Assembly (NCBI GenBank): GCA_002937455.1
Contig: PTJZ01000010.1
Coordinates: 1-64,000, forward strand
From: Alphaproteobacteria bacterium MarineAlpha11_Bin1
GTDB taxonomy: Bacteria > Pseudomonadota > Alphaproteobacteria > MPNO01 > UBA830
Direction of reading: 5' to 3'
DNA: 64,000 bases
Shown: piece after piece, positions 1 through 8,174 of the stretch
Layout of the letters: each line of letters starts with the position of its first letter
How positions within the stretch are numbered: position 1 is the first letter of the stretch
Program-made: the position numbers and the translations under genes
Notes under the pieces: model-generated
Seen by the model: only the letters and a program-made list of their open reading frames with translations
Databases searched by the model: none
Told to the model about the DNA's origin: nothing

Positions 1-71
1 TTAAAAGGCATTATTGAAGAAATTTTTGGGTCTTGTCTAAAGCTTTATTGATTATAAAAACCAAGAGACGG

Positions 72-109
72 AAAAAAACGCCCGCATCAAAACGGAGACG
101 CGGGCGTTT
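72..109 (-). terminator. Rho-independent terminator of the TAXI gene
   Basis: Arms at 76-85 and 100-109 (AAACGCCCGC / GCGGGCGTTT) are perfectly complementary. Read on the minus strand, the stem runs into an uninterrupted T tract (complement of 72-78). It lies about 50 bases beyond the stop codon of the TAXI gene and would end that transcript. Confidence 0.9.
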
Positions 110-157
110 ATATGTCAGACCATTGCACCGTTTTTGATTTTTAACGGTGCGCCAACG

Positions 158-1123
158 TTATTTTAAAAGTCCTACTTCTTTGTAGTACTTTATAGCGGCG
201 GGATGATACGGAACATCGTCACCCTGAGACTTAGCAAGGCGCTTATTGGCCTCGAAAGAACGCCAAAGTGGGCCGCCTGCTTTAAGCTGTTTTTCCTGCG
301 TGTGCATGACCTTTGCCGTCTTATAAACAACCTCGTCAGACATTCCCTTATGGGTCCACAGCAGGTAGTCGTAGCTCACGAAATTAGTCGGTTCAACAAC
401 GCCGGTCAGACCCTTTCGTGGATTTACAACAGACCACTCTGTCTTCGGAAAATGTTTACGCATTTTCGCAAGTGAGGCCTCTCCTCTGGGGAAGCCTATA
501 TGGCGTATTCCACCATCAATCTTAGCTTGCATTTGCTTAGCAAAGCCGGACCCTGCTGCGACGACAGCGAAATCAATTTTGCCCGCCATAAACGCACGCC
601 AATGTTGCACAAGACCAACCATCGGCACCGACTTCATATCGCTAGCGGTCAAACCTCCGGTTGAAATGCCTCCATTATGGATGTTGACGAAAAGAGGGGC
701 CCCTTTGAAACCGGTTGCCATCCGCTTACCCCTCAAATCCGAAACCTTGGTAACACCAGATTTGATAGGAACAACGAAGCTTACAGTAAATTTCATCATC
801 GTTGTGATAAGACGGAGGTTATCGTATTTATTGCCTTTTGACAGGCCCGTACCTGTAATCGCCATGTAATATTGGGCGATATTAGAGATCCCAAAGCCGA
901 GTTCACCTGCGTTTACCACTGGAATGTACTGTTGTGTGCCACCCATAGTCTGCTTCCGCATTTGAACTCCGGGGGCGTGCTCTGACACGGCTTTTGAAAT
1001 TGTTGCAGTGATTTGCGAGACAGCACCGCCTTTTGTGGAGCCGATACCAACAGTTTGCGCAGAAGCCGACGCGGCAAATGCGATACCGGTAAACATACCG
1101 AGTGCAAGTTTTACGTAGTTCAT
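158..1123 (-). CDS. TAXI-family TRAP transporter solute-binding protein
   Basis: This is a periplasmic substrate receptor of the TAXI class of TRAP transporters. The protein starts with a short basic stretch, a hydrophobic signal peptide ending near ASASA, and then the family's GIGSTKGG-type N-terminal beta strand. A GGTQQYIPVVNAGE segment and a GKRMATGFKGAP region fit the binding-protein fold. I start at 1123 because GGGAGG lies seven bases before that ATG and the signal peptide begins there; the open frame runs upstream to 1306 but that part looks non-coding. It is divergent from the first Mo-hydroxylase gene and has its own terminator. No fused 4TM/12TM TAXI permease is present in the window, so its membrane partner must lie elsewhere. 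The ligand is unknown; aromatic or dicarboxylic acids are plausible from context only. Confidence 0.9.
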   Translation of the reverse strand: MNYVKLALGMFTGIAFAASASAQTVGIGSTKGGAVSQITATISKAVSEHAPGVQMRKQTMGGTQQYIPVVNAGELGFGISNIAQYYMAITGTGLSKGNKYDNLRLITTMMKFTVSFVVPIKSGVTKVSDLRGKRMATGFKGAPLFVNIHNGGISTGGLTASDMKSVPMVGLVQHWRAFMAGKIDFAVVAAGSGFAKQMQAKIDGGIRHIGFPRGEASLAKMRKHFPKTEWSVVNPRKGLTGVVEPTNFVSYDYLLWTHKGMSDEVVYKTAKVMHTQEKQLKAGGPLWRSFEANKRLAKSQGDDVPYHPAAIKYYKEVGLLK

Positions 1124-1352
1124 TAAGGAACCTCCCTGTAAAGGTCTATTATATCGATAATTCAATTTCAAAGTGTCTAACATAGCAAGATGTTTGTGTC
1201 GATTCATGGCAAAATCTCGGCCGTGGTCGCGAATAGACTGGGAAGGGGTGGTTATTATGCTTCTTGACAGTCTTTGTAGTTCCTTCCGATAGTTATCGTT
1301 CCACATACGGAGCGTCTTTTGGTGCCACCCTCATACTTATCGGATACTAACA

Positions 1353-3704
1353 GTGAACTCTGACATCAACGGATTAATCGGAGAGAGGATAAGCCGACCA
1401 AACGCTAAAAAGTTTGTGGCTGGACGGGGTCGCTACACCGATGATCTTCAGTTACCGCGTATGGTGCACGCGGCGTTTTTGCGGTCTCCGCACCCTCATG
1501 CAAAAATCGGGAACATTGACACCAGCAAGGCTGAAGGATTGGAAGGCGTAGTTTTTGTGCTGACCGGCCGGGCTCTCTCGGAAATCTGTACACCCTGGCA
1601 GGGTGGAGCGGCCCATATCGCCTCACTTCGTGTACACGACCAACACCCAATGGCGGTTGACGTCGCGCGTTGGCAGGGCGAACCGGTGGCCGTCGCGGTC
1701 GCGACTAGCAGGCCGATCGCCGAAGACGCCGTCGAAATGATCAATGTCGAATGGGAGCCGTTACCCGCTGTGTCGGATAGCCGAGAGGCTTTGTCTAGTG
1801 GCGCTCCGCCGGTCCATCCCGCGGATCCAGATAATCTCGCATTTGAGGCTAGGGCGGGTGGTGGTGAGATCACGACAGATACGAATATAGAGGTTTCGGC
1901 TGAATTCCGTTTTGGCCGTCATACAGGAGTATCCCTTGAAACCCGGGCTGCTATCGCCGACTGGAATCCCGGCGACGAGACACTGACCGTTTATGCCTCT
2001 CATCAAACCCCATGGCAGCAGCAAGACGTTTATAGCCGCCATCTTGGAATAGATGAACACAAGGTAAGGGTAGTCTGTCCAGATGTGGGGGGTGGTTTTG
2101 GGATCAAGCTACACGTGTATGGCGATGAAATCACCGTTGCTGCCTTAAGCAGGTTTCTCGATCGTCCCGTCAAATATATAGCCGACCGCCTAGAGTCATT
2201 CGTCAGTGACATGCATTCCCGCGATCATGTCGTGGCTGCCACTGCGAAGGCAGAGAACGGTGTGGTCCGGTCAATGTCGGTGGATGCAGTCGGTGGAATT
2301 GGTCCTTACTCAGCCTATCGACGTGTGTCTATCGGTGAAGGCATGATGAATTTGAATCTGACTGGCGCACCTTATGCCTTAGAAGAATATCAAGGGCATT
2401 TTAGAGCAGCTTTCCAGAACCGGCCGACCGTCGCAATGTATCGCGCAGTAGGGCAACCGATCGCGACGGCGGTCACAGAGCAGCTGATGGACCTAGCTGC
2501 AATAGAATCGGGGGTCGACCCTGCCGCGTTCCGGCGCCAAAGCTACATTAAGGACGAAGGGTTTCCGACTAAAACGTTGACCGGTGTACCGCTTTCCAGA
2601 CTGTCGTTGGTTGAATGCCTCGATCAGCTGATGGAAATGATGAACTACGACGCACTGCGTGCAGAACAGGCTAGTTTGCGGAAACAGAATAGATGGCGTG
2701 GAATCGGGTTGGCGACATTCGTCGAACTGACGGCGGTTGGGGGAGCTTATTATGGTCCAGCGCAGGCACGCGTTTCTACCCAAGATGGGGCGACGGTAAA
2801 GCTAGAACCGTCAGGTAAAATACAGATTATCACAAGCGCCACTGACCAGGGCCAGGGTACTTCTACGGGTATAATGCAAATTGTCGGTGACCGGCTCGGA
2901 ATTTCAATAGACGACATTTCTATTACCTTTTCTGGTGATACCGCCGTAACACCCTATGGTGGTGGCGCATGGGCATCCCGTGGTTTGACGATTGGGGGCG
3001 AAGCCGCGTGGAGAGCGGCTGATGCTCTAGCCGAGAATATATGCTCCCTCGCAGGGGCTATATTGCAAAGGGACTCTGACAGGCTGACTGTGTCCGGCGG
3101 CGCGATATGGGATAGCGATACCCACGAAAATAGAATGAGCCTTGCCGAGATTGCGGAGGCCGGTCATTTCCGCCACGATCTTTTGCCGCCGGGTACCCAG
3201 CCGGAGCTTGCGGCGACGCGTCATTATGCGCCGGCAGCACCTTTCTGTGTTGCCAATGGTATTCAGGGCGCGTTAGTCGATGTCGATACCGAAACAGGAA
3301 TCGTGAAACCTCTCGAGCATTGGGTTGTCGAGGATTGCGGTAGAGTGATCAACCCACTTCTTGTAGACGAACAAATCCGTGGTGGTGTTGTCCAAGGAAT
3401 TGGCGGTGCGCTGTTTGAGCACTGCGTCTACGATGATTATGCCAATCTGCTTAATGGCACCCTCGCTGATTATTTGGTGCCAATGGCGGCGGAGATGCCT
3501 GACATACATATTGGCCATGTTGAGACCCCCGTGGAAGGCACGCGATTAGGAGCAAAGGGCGCTGGAGAAGCCGGTACGGTCGGCGCTCCTGCAGCGATTA
3601 TGTGTGCCGTCAACGATGCGATTAGACCTTTTGGTGGGCTTGTCACCGAGATGCCGATCACACCAGAAACTGTTCTCTCGGCGCTAGCCAAGTCTGAACG
3701 ATAA
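1353..3704 (+). CDS. Xanthine-dehydrogenase-family molybdopterin-binding subunit (copy 1)
   Basis: Large, Mo-cofactor-binding subunit of a molybdenum hydroxylase (CoxL / aldehyde oxidase type), which inserts oxygen from water into an aromatic heterocycle or aldehyde. The 783-residue length is normal. Visible family marks are the N-terminal IGERISRP...GRGRYTDD segment, GGGFGIK at about 246-252, a TDQGQGTST cofactor loop, and GAKGAGEAGT carrying the catalytic Glu at about 739. The start is a GTG with no strong ribosome-binding site; it places the conserved N-terminus correctly. There is no FAD-binding (CoxM) or 2Fe-2S (CoxS) subunit gene beside it or anywhere in the window, which is unusual. 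It is followed by an amidohydrolase relic. The substrate cannot be told from sequence. Confidence 0.93.
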   Translation: MNSDINGLIGERISRPNAKKFVAGRGRYTDDLQLPRMVHAAFLRSPHPHAKIGNIDTSKAEGLEGVVFVLTGRALSEICTPWQGGAAHIASLRVHDQHPMAVDVARWQGEPVAVAVATSRPIAEDAVEMINVEWEPLPAVSDSREALSSGAPPVHPADPDNLAFEARAGGGEITTDTNIEVSAEFRFGRHTGVSLETRAAIADWNPGDETLTVYASHQTPWQQQDVYSRHLGIDEHKVRVVCPDVGGGFGIKLHVYGDEITVAALSRFLDRPVKYIADRLESFVSDMHSRDHVVAATAKAENGVVRSMSVDAVGGIGPYSAYRRVSIGEGMMNLNLTGAPYALEEYQGHFRAAFQNRPTVAMYRAVGQPIATAVTEQLMDLAAIESGVDPAAFRRQSYIKDEGFPTKTLTGVPLSRLSLVECLDQLMEMMNYDALRAEQASLRKQNRWRGIGLATFVELTAVGGAYYGPAQARVSTQDGATVKLEPSGKIQIITSATDQGQGTSTGIMQIVGDRLGISIDDISITFSGDTAVTPYGGGAWASRGLTIGGEAAWRAADALAENICSLAGAILQRDSDRLTVSGGAIWDSDTHENRMSLAEIAEAGHFRHDLLPPGTQPELAATRHYAPAAPFCVANGIQGALVDVDTETGIVKPLEHWVVEDCGRVINPLLVDEQIRGGVVQGIGGALFEHCVYDDYANLLNGTLADYLVPMAAEMPDIHIGHVETPVEGTRLGAKGAGEAGTVGAPAAIMCAVNDAIRPFGGLVTEMPITPETVLSALAKSER

Positions 3705-3843
3705 ATAACGCGAGGCATAGCTTGGAATGCTAGTATGATTAAGACCGCTATAATACCGTCCGCCCAAGCGATTTCCAGAAATTCCAGTCTTATGGATAGA
3801 GCCTATCTGGGTTGCCATTTATTCAACAAAGGCGTGACATTGA

Positions 3844-4137
3844 ATATTTGAAGAGGTCCTCCGAATCACCAACGTTAAGCGCTTGCCAACTGAATGTATC
3901 TCCGAGATGTATTTCACGTGCCAGCGTATGGAGCAGACCAACAAAAATACGCTGGAACCGACGTTTGATTCGATTAAGGCGCCGACCTAGCTACTTTACA
4001 CTTCGGATTGGCCAGATTTGTATCTCGATCTTCCGACGGTTATTGCTGATCCACCTGTCCTCGACGAGGAGGCTAAGAAACAGATTCTCGATCATAACGT
4101 CGCCAACTTGTTTATGCTGGAGATGATGGGGAAGTAG
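3844..4137 (+). pseudogene. Amidohydrolase (ACMSD-like) C-terminal relic
   Basis: In one frame this stretch translates as a recognisable C-terminus of a family-2 amidohydrolase (aminocarboxymuconate-semialdehyde-decarboxylase-like): VKRLPTECISEMYF, then after an in-frame TAG at 3988-3990, LLYTSDWPDLYLDLP and KQILDHNVANLF, ending at a TAG at 4135. Family members carry PSEYI, a SDYPHWD active-site motif and ILGxNAxxLF at these places, so the relic has lost conserved residues (for example the His of SDYPH) as well as its frame. Stops also occur just upstream at 3835 and 3841, and no N-terminal two-thirds was found. It lies between the Mo-hydroxylase gene and the end of iorB, so the cluster once held a decarboxylase or hydrolase here. 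Confidence 0.72.
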
Positions 4138-4177
4138 TGAACGCTTCAATCTCGAGGTATTCAGCGCGAGGTATTAT

Positions 4178-5728
4178 TCACTCCGCTGCGGCCACCTGAG
4201 GTCGATCGATCAGCTCTGAAAATGCTCTCTCTAGCGCATCGCCCTCCGGGTCAGTTAATGCCGCAGCACGAAGCTTCGAAATTGCGTCTGCTCCCCATGC
4301 AGGATCTCTCACTCCAGTCGAACACGGTATTGCCAATTCGTCCATAATCCGGGCGAAATTCTGCAAACCACGCTTGTGCGTGTCGGAATATCCCTTTCGC
4401 AGATTGGCGAGCTCTGCAATCTCGACGGCAAGTTGATAATGCTGTGTTGCAGCGCTCACAATAGTGTCGAGCCAAATCCCAATAGATTTCTGTTCTTCGC
4501 TATAGCGATAAGTTCTGGGGCGGTAGAATCTCAGCTTTGATAGCGCCCACAACCTCAAGAAACCGTTTATAGTGTTCGTCCGGACGCGCATTGCAAAATT
4601 ATAGTTGCTCGCCCATTCGTTCTCCCGTGCCCAGTTCATTATTGGTCGCCCCAACCAAGTTGGCATAACCGAGGTCATTTCATCAAAGCCAGGTTTTAAG
4701 AATTCAGTCACTTGGATTGGTTCGTCAGGTTTTGCAAGAACCTCCTCCCGGACGCGCTGGATACGGGAGCGTCGCGATTTAAGGTCGGCAACCCGGATGA
4801 TGTCTTCGTAAGACATCATCAGTGCCAAATACCTACCAGTTTCAACCGTGATCGCCCAGCTATTACGTTCTCCGCCCCTTTCGAGGTCAACTGCAAGAAC
4901 TTTGCGCATCCGGTCAGTATAAAGTTTGGCGTATTCAGGACTCTGATATTCTACCAACCGTTTGACGCCCTCCGTCATAATCGCATGGGTTTCGGCGGGG
5001 TAGTTCTCTTGTACGTCTGAGATTAAGTTTTTTGCACTGGGACGGGCTTTCTTTATCTTCTTCTCGGGTGCCGCATCCGGCAATAGGAATTCGCCGCTCA
5101 TATAGCTAAGGCCCAGCTCAAAACCTTTTAGGTTGGAGTCAATCGCTATGCCGGATTCCCGGATAGCTTCTCGGAAGTTATCAACTGGGATCGGGAGTTC
5201 ACCTGATCCGGCGATCACCCCCAATACGATCGCATTGAGAACTGTTCCTTCTTTTTCGGCGAGCATCGCCATATCGAAAAGAACAGCGCGCTTCGAGAGT
5301 TTTTGTGCCGCGTTATCAAGCTTGTCGGCACGGAACAGGCCGTCTCCCATCGCCGATTTCTCGACCACTGAATACACCCGGTGGGTCGAAGCGATCAGGG
5401 TCGTACGGTCCGGTGTAACCATCCCACTTTCGAGCATACGACCGGCTTCCATCAGCTCAGAAGTTACTACGATATCCATATTTCCGGGTGCGGGGTAAAG
5501 GGCCATAACCAACTCTTGGCCGGTTAAATCCTCGTGCGGGGCGGGAAAAATTTCAACATAATAAGTAGTCGCCCCGGTTCGCTGTGCGACGCCCGGGATA
5601 GAGGTTGATTGGGTCGGAAACCGACATATCTCCGCGGCCCGAACTATCCAGGTTGTAAGGACCCCGCCGCCCTCTCCTCCGAGGGCGCCGATGACCATTG
5701 AGATCGGTCGTTCGGGAAGCTTATTCAT
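4178..5728 (-). CDS. iorB: Indolepyruvate oxidoreductase beta subunit (long form)
   Basis: Gamma/beta-type subunit of a 2-oxoacid:ferredoxin oxidoreductase that converts arylpyruvates to aryl-acyl-CoA plus CO2. The first ~200 residues are the pyruvate/ketoisovalerate-oxidoreductase domain with the glycine-rich GALGGEGGGVLTTWIVRA start and the PGVAQRTGATTYYVE segment. The remaining ~300 residues form the extra C-terminal domain found in long IorB proteins. The ATG overlaps the iorA stop by four bases (ATGA), so the two are translationally coupled, consistent with a heteromeric complex. Substrate could be indolepyruvate, phenylpyruvate or another aryl-2-oxo acid; the flanking aromatic genes do not decide this. 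Confidence 0.9.
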   Translation of the reverse strand: MNKLPERPISMVIGALGGEGGGVLTTWIVRAAEICRFPTQSTSIPGVAQRTGATTYYVEIFPAPHEDLTGQELVMALYPAPGNMDIVVTSELMEAGRMLESGMVTPDRTTLIASTHRVYSVVEKSAMGDGLFRADKLDNAAQKLSKRAVLFDMAMLAEKEGTVLNAIVLGVIAGSGELPIPVDNFREAIRESGIAIDSNLKGFELGLSYMSGEFLLPDAAPEKKIKKARPSAKNLISDVQENYPAETHAIMTEGVKRLVEYQSPEYAKLYTDRMRKVLAVDLERGGERNSWAITVETGRYLALMMSYEDIIRVADLKSRRSRIQRVREEVLAKPDEPIQVTEFLKPGFDEMTSVMPTWLGRPIMNWARENEWASNYNFAMRVRTNTINGFLRLWALSKLRFYRPRTYRYSEEQKSIGIWLDTIVSAATQHYQLAVEIAELANLRKGYSDTHKRGLQNFARIMDELAIPCSTGVRDPAWGADAISKLRAAALTDPEGDALERAFSELIDRPQVAAAE

Positions 5729-7923
5729 TCTGCCGCAATCCTGACCTCGGCCGGGTCATCTTGGCTGGATTCACTATCTAGAGCATTCGGTTCGCCTTGC
5801 AGCATTTTGATGACGGCCCCACGGATTTTATAAGCGATTTTATCGATCACGTTAGGATTCTGGATGATCTTAGCCTGAAAAAACGACGGGCATAAAACTG
5901 CTGCATCAGATACCTCACCGCACAGCCCGCACCCTACGCAGGAGTTTAAAACGGTCGCTACCGGATCTTTTCGGAGGGGGTCGGGATTGGGTTTTACGGA
6001 AAGAGACGGGCATCCGGAGAGGCGAATACAAGAGTGGTCGCCAGTACAAGTGTCTTCATCTACACCAAAACGAGTGCGAACCACTCGTTTACCCGACTTA
6101 AGGAGTTTTGCAGAAATTGGTTTTTCGCGTCGTTGCTTGGCGACTTGGCATTCTGCCTCGGCAATGATGACTTTAAGTCCTTTTTCGGTCGACGTAAGCG
6201 CTTCCTTTATAAGGTTACGCATATGCCCCACCTGATAGGTGTATTGCTTCTTAATCCATTTAACACCTACGCCCTTCAGCGCTTTTTCTATAGGGACCAC
6301 CGTATCCGGTGGGCGCAAGCCGCCCGCGGTGGACGATGGTAGCTGTTGTTGTCCGGTTGCCGAGGAATAGCCATTAGCCATTACGATAAGTAAGTTATCG
6401 TGTTCATTGAATACCGCGCCGGTAATTCCCGTTGATAGCCCATTATGCCAAAAGCCGCCGTCCCCCATGATCGAGATTGTGTGGCCTTTAAGAGTGTCCT
6501 TTACACCCGCTGAGCTTGCGAGGCCGAGACCGTACCCGGTGACCGTGTTACCCATGTTAAAGGGCGGTAATGTGGAAAAGGTGTGGCACCCGATGTCTGC
6601 CGAAATGTGCATTTTGCCAATTTTTGGATCCTGCTGTACTAGCTTCAGGGCGGAGAAAACCGGTCGCTCTGGACATCCAGTACAGAACCCTGGAGGGCGT
6701 TTTGGTATCGGTGCCCCGAGCAGTTCTGCCGCATATGCCTTGTTATCGGCGACCGCCTTGATCACGTCGGTGATTGGCTTAAGGTCTATGCCCTTTGGCA
6801 ATGTGCCCTCGATGAATTTAGCAAGGCCGGTCATCATGACTTCGGATTGATATTCACCGGCCTTAGGGAAGACATCTTTGCCAACAACTGTCGTGTTTAT
6901 GTCTAATTTTCGGAGAGTCGCATTCAGCGCCTGTTCAAGGTAGTCCGGGAAGCCTTCTTCGACGATGCAGACGGATCGTTTGTCAGCGCAGAAGCGGGTA
7001 ACTTCGTCTGGCACCATAGGATAAGTAACGTTCATGCAGTAAATCGGGATACGTGAATTGCCGAAAGGGTCGGCAAGCCCCAACTGCTGAAGACCGCGAA
7101 TGACGGAGTTGTATAGGCCGCCTTGGCACATAATTCCTACCTCGTCGCATTCACCGTCAAAGAACTCATTCATCCCGTGTTCTTGGATAAACTTGATGGC
7201 GGCAGGAAAACGCTGCTCTACCTTCATTTTTTCCTGTAGATAAGTCGATGGAGGCAGGGCGATTCGGTCCAGATTATACTCCGGCTCCGGGATAGGGTCG
7301 TTCATCGAGAATTCGGGCTTCCTATTATCCTTTGTTGCGAAACGCCCGGTCACGTGACAGGCCCGGATACGGAACTCTACCATAACAGGGGTATTGCTAG
7401 TTTCCGACAGCTCAAATGATTTCTCGACCAATTCAACAATACGTGGATGATTGACCCTGGGGTCTACGAGCCAGACAGAGCATTTCATAGCGAAGGCGTG
7501 GCTACGTTCTTGAATGATGGATGATCCTTCGCCGTAATCTTCACCGAGGACAATGAGCGAGCCACCGATAACACCGACGGATGCAACATTTGATAGCGCA
7601 TCGGCAGCGACATTAGTACCGACCGTAGATTTCCATGTAACGGCCCCGCGGATTGGATAATTGACGGAAGCGGCTAACATCGCGCAAGCCGCTGCTTCGT
7701 TAGCACACACCTCAGTATGAACGCCCAATTCAGCCATCAAGCCCTTGGAGTCAGATGTTAAAACATCCATTAGATGGGAAACCGGTGCGCCTTGATAACC
7801 TCCGACATAAGAGACTCCCGATTGTAGAAGCGCTTTGGTAATAGCGAGGATGCCCTCGCCTTCAAAGTATTCGCCAGCACCCCGGCGTAGCATTTCAACT
7901 TCACGCGCGAACGTCCGTTCCAT
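5725..7923 (-). CDS. iorA: Indolepyruvate:ferredoxin oxidoreductase alpha subunit
   Basis: Catalytic thiamine-diphosphate subunit. It has an N-terminal pyrimidine-binding domain (GILAITKALLQSGVSYVGGYQGAP), a C-terminal ThDP-binding GDGGFWHNG...NGYSSATGQ motif near residue 487, and a ferredoxin-like tail at roughly 615-690 with two cysteine clusters (C-TGDHS-C-IRLSG-C-P and C-VG-C-GL-C...C-P) for [4Fe-4S] centres. I choose the ATG at 7923 because GGAG lies seven bases before it; an upstream in-frame ATG at 7947 lacks a ribosome-binding site. It is co-transcribed with iorB and divergent from Mo-hydroxylase copy 2. It needs CoA and ferredoxin; no separate ferredoxin gene is visible nearby. Confidence 0.92.
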   Translation of the reverse strand: MERTFAREVEMLRRGAGEYFEGEGILAITKALLQSGVSYVGGYQGAPVSHLMDVLTSDSKGLMAELGVHTEVCANEAAACAMLAASVNYPIRGAVTWKSTVGTNVAADALSNVASVGVIGGSLIVLGEDYGEGSSIIQERSHAFAMKCSVWLVDPRVNHPRIVELVEKSFELSETSNTPVMVEFRIRACHVTGRFATKDNRKPEFSMNDPIPEPEYNLDRIALPPSTYLQEKMKVEQRFPAAIKFIQEHGMNEFFDGECDEVGIMCQGGLYNSVIRGLQQLGLADPFGNSRIPIYCMNVTYPMVPDEVTRFCADKRSVCIVEEGFPDYLEQALNATLRKLDINTTVVGKDVFPKAGEYQSEVMMTGLAKFIEGTLPKGIDLKPITDVIKAVADNKAYAAELLGAPIPKRPPGFCTGCPERPVFSALKLVQQDPKIGKMHISADIGCHTFSTLPPFNMGNTVTGYGLGLASSAGVKDTLKGHTISIMGDGGFWHNGLSTGITGAVFNEHDNLLIVMANGYSSATGQQQLPSSTAGGLRPPDTVVPIEKALKGVGVKWIKKQYTYQVGHMRNLIKEALTSTEKGLKVIIAEAECQVAKQRREKPISAKLLKSGKRVVRTRFGVDEDTCTGDHSCIRLSGCPSLSVKPNPDPLRKDPVATVLNSCVGCGLCGEVSDAAVLCPSFFQAKIIQNPNVIDKIAYKIRGAVIKMLQGEPNALDSESSQDDPAEVRIAAE

Positions 7924-8018
7924 TGAGTGGCTCCTGATACGTTTCATCGCCCATTAAAGACGCGAGCCAGAACTATAAGACGTTCAGGTCACACCGGCAA
8001 AGACTTCGCGAGCACAAC

Positions 8019-8041
8019 TTGAGGGTAATTATCACTCTCAA
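8019..8041. promoter_or_regulatory. Candidate operator in the iorA / Mo-hydroxylase divergent region
   Basis: Arms TTGAG (8019-8023) and CTCAA (8037-8041) flank an AT-rich core that also pairs GT with AC, giving a 23-base quasi-palindrome. It sits in the 250-base divergent spacer, where both operons need promoters. The shape would suit a dimeric regulator (LysR, TetR or GntR class), but no regulator gene is encoded nearby, so the binder is unknown. Confidence 0.4.
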
Positions 8042-8174
8042 AATGCCATAAAGTTGGCAGTATCTAGCCACGGCAGCGTCAACGAAATAATCTCTCGCTT
8101 GATATCTAAGATTAATCGTTTTTTGCATAGTCGCGATATTGTCCCTTTAGGTCTATCCGCTTTATACCTGTCAA

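Noticed and set aside
3812..4126. 104-codon ORF on the plus strand
   Set aside because: Its product is Arg/Ser-rich and unlike any protein; a different frame of the same DNA gives the amidohydrolase relic.
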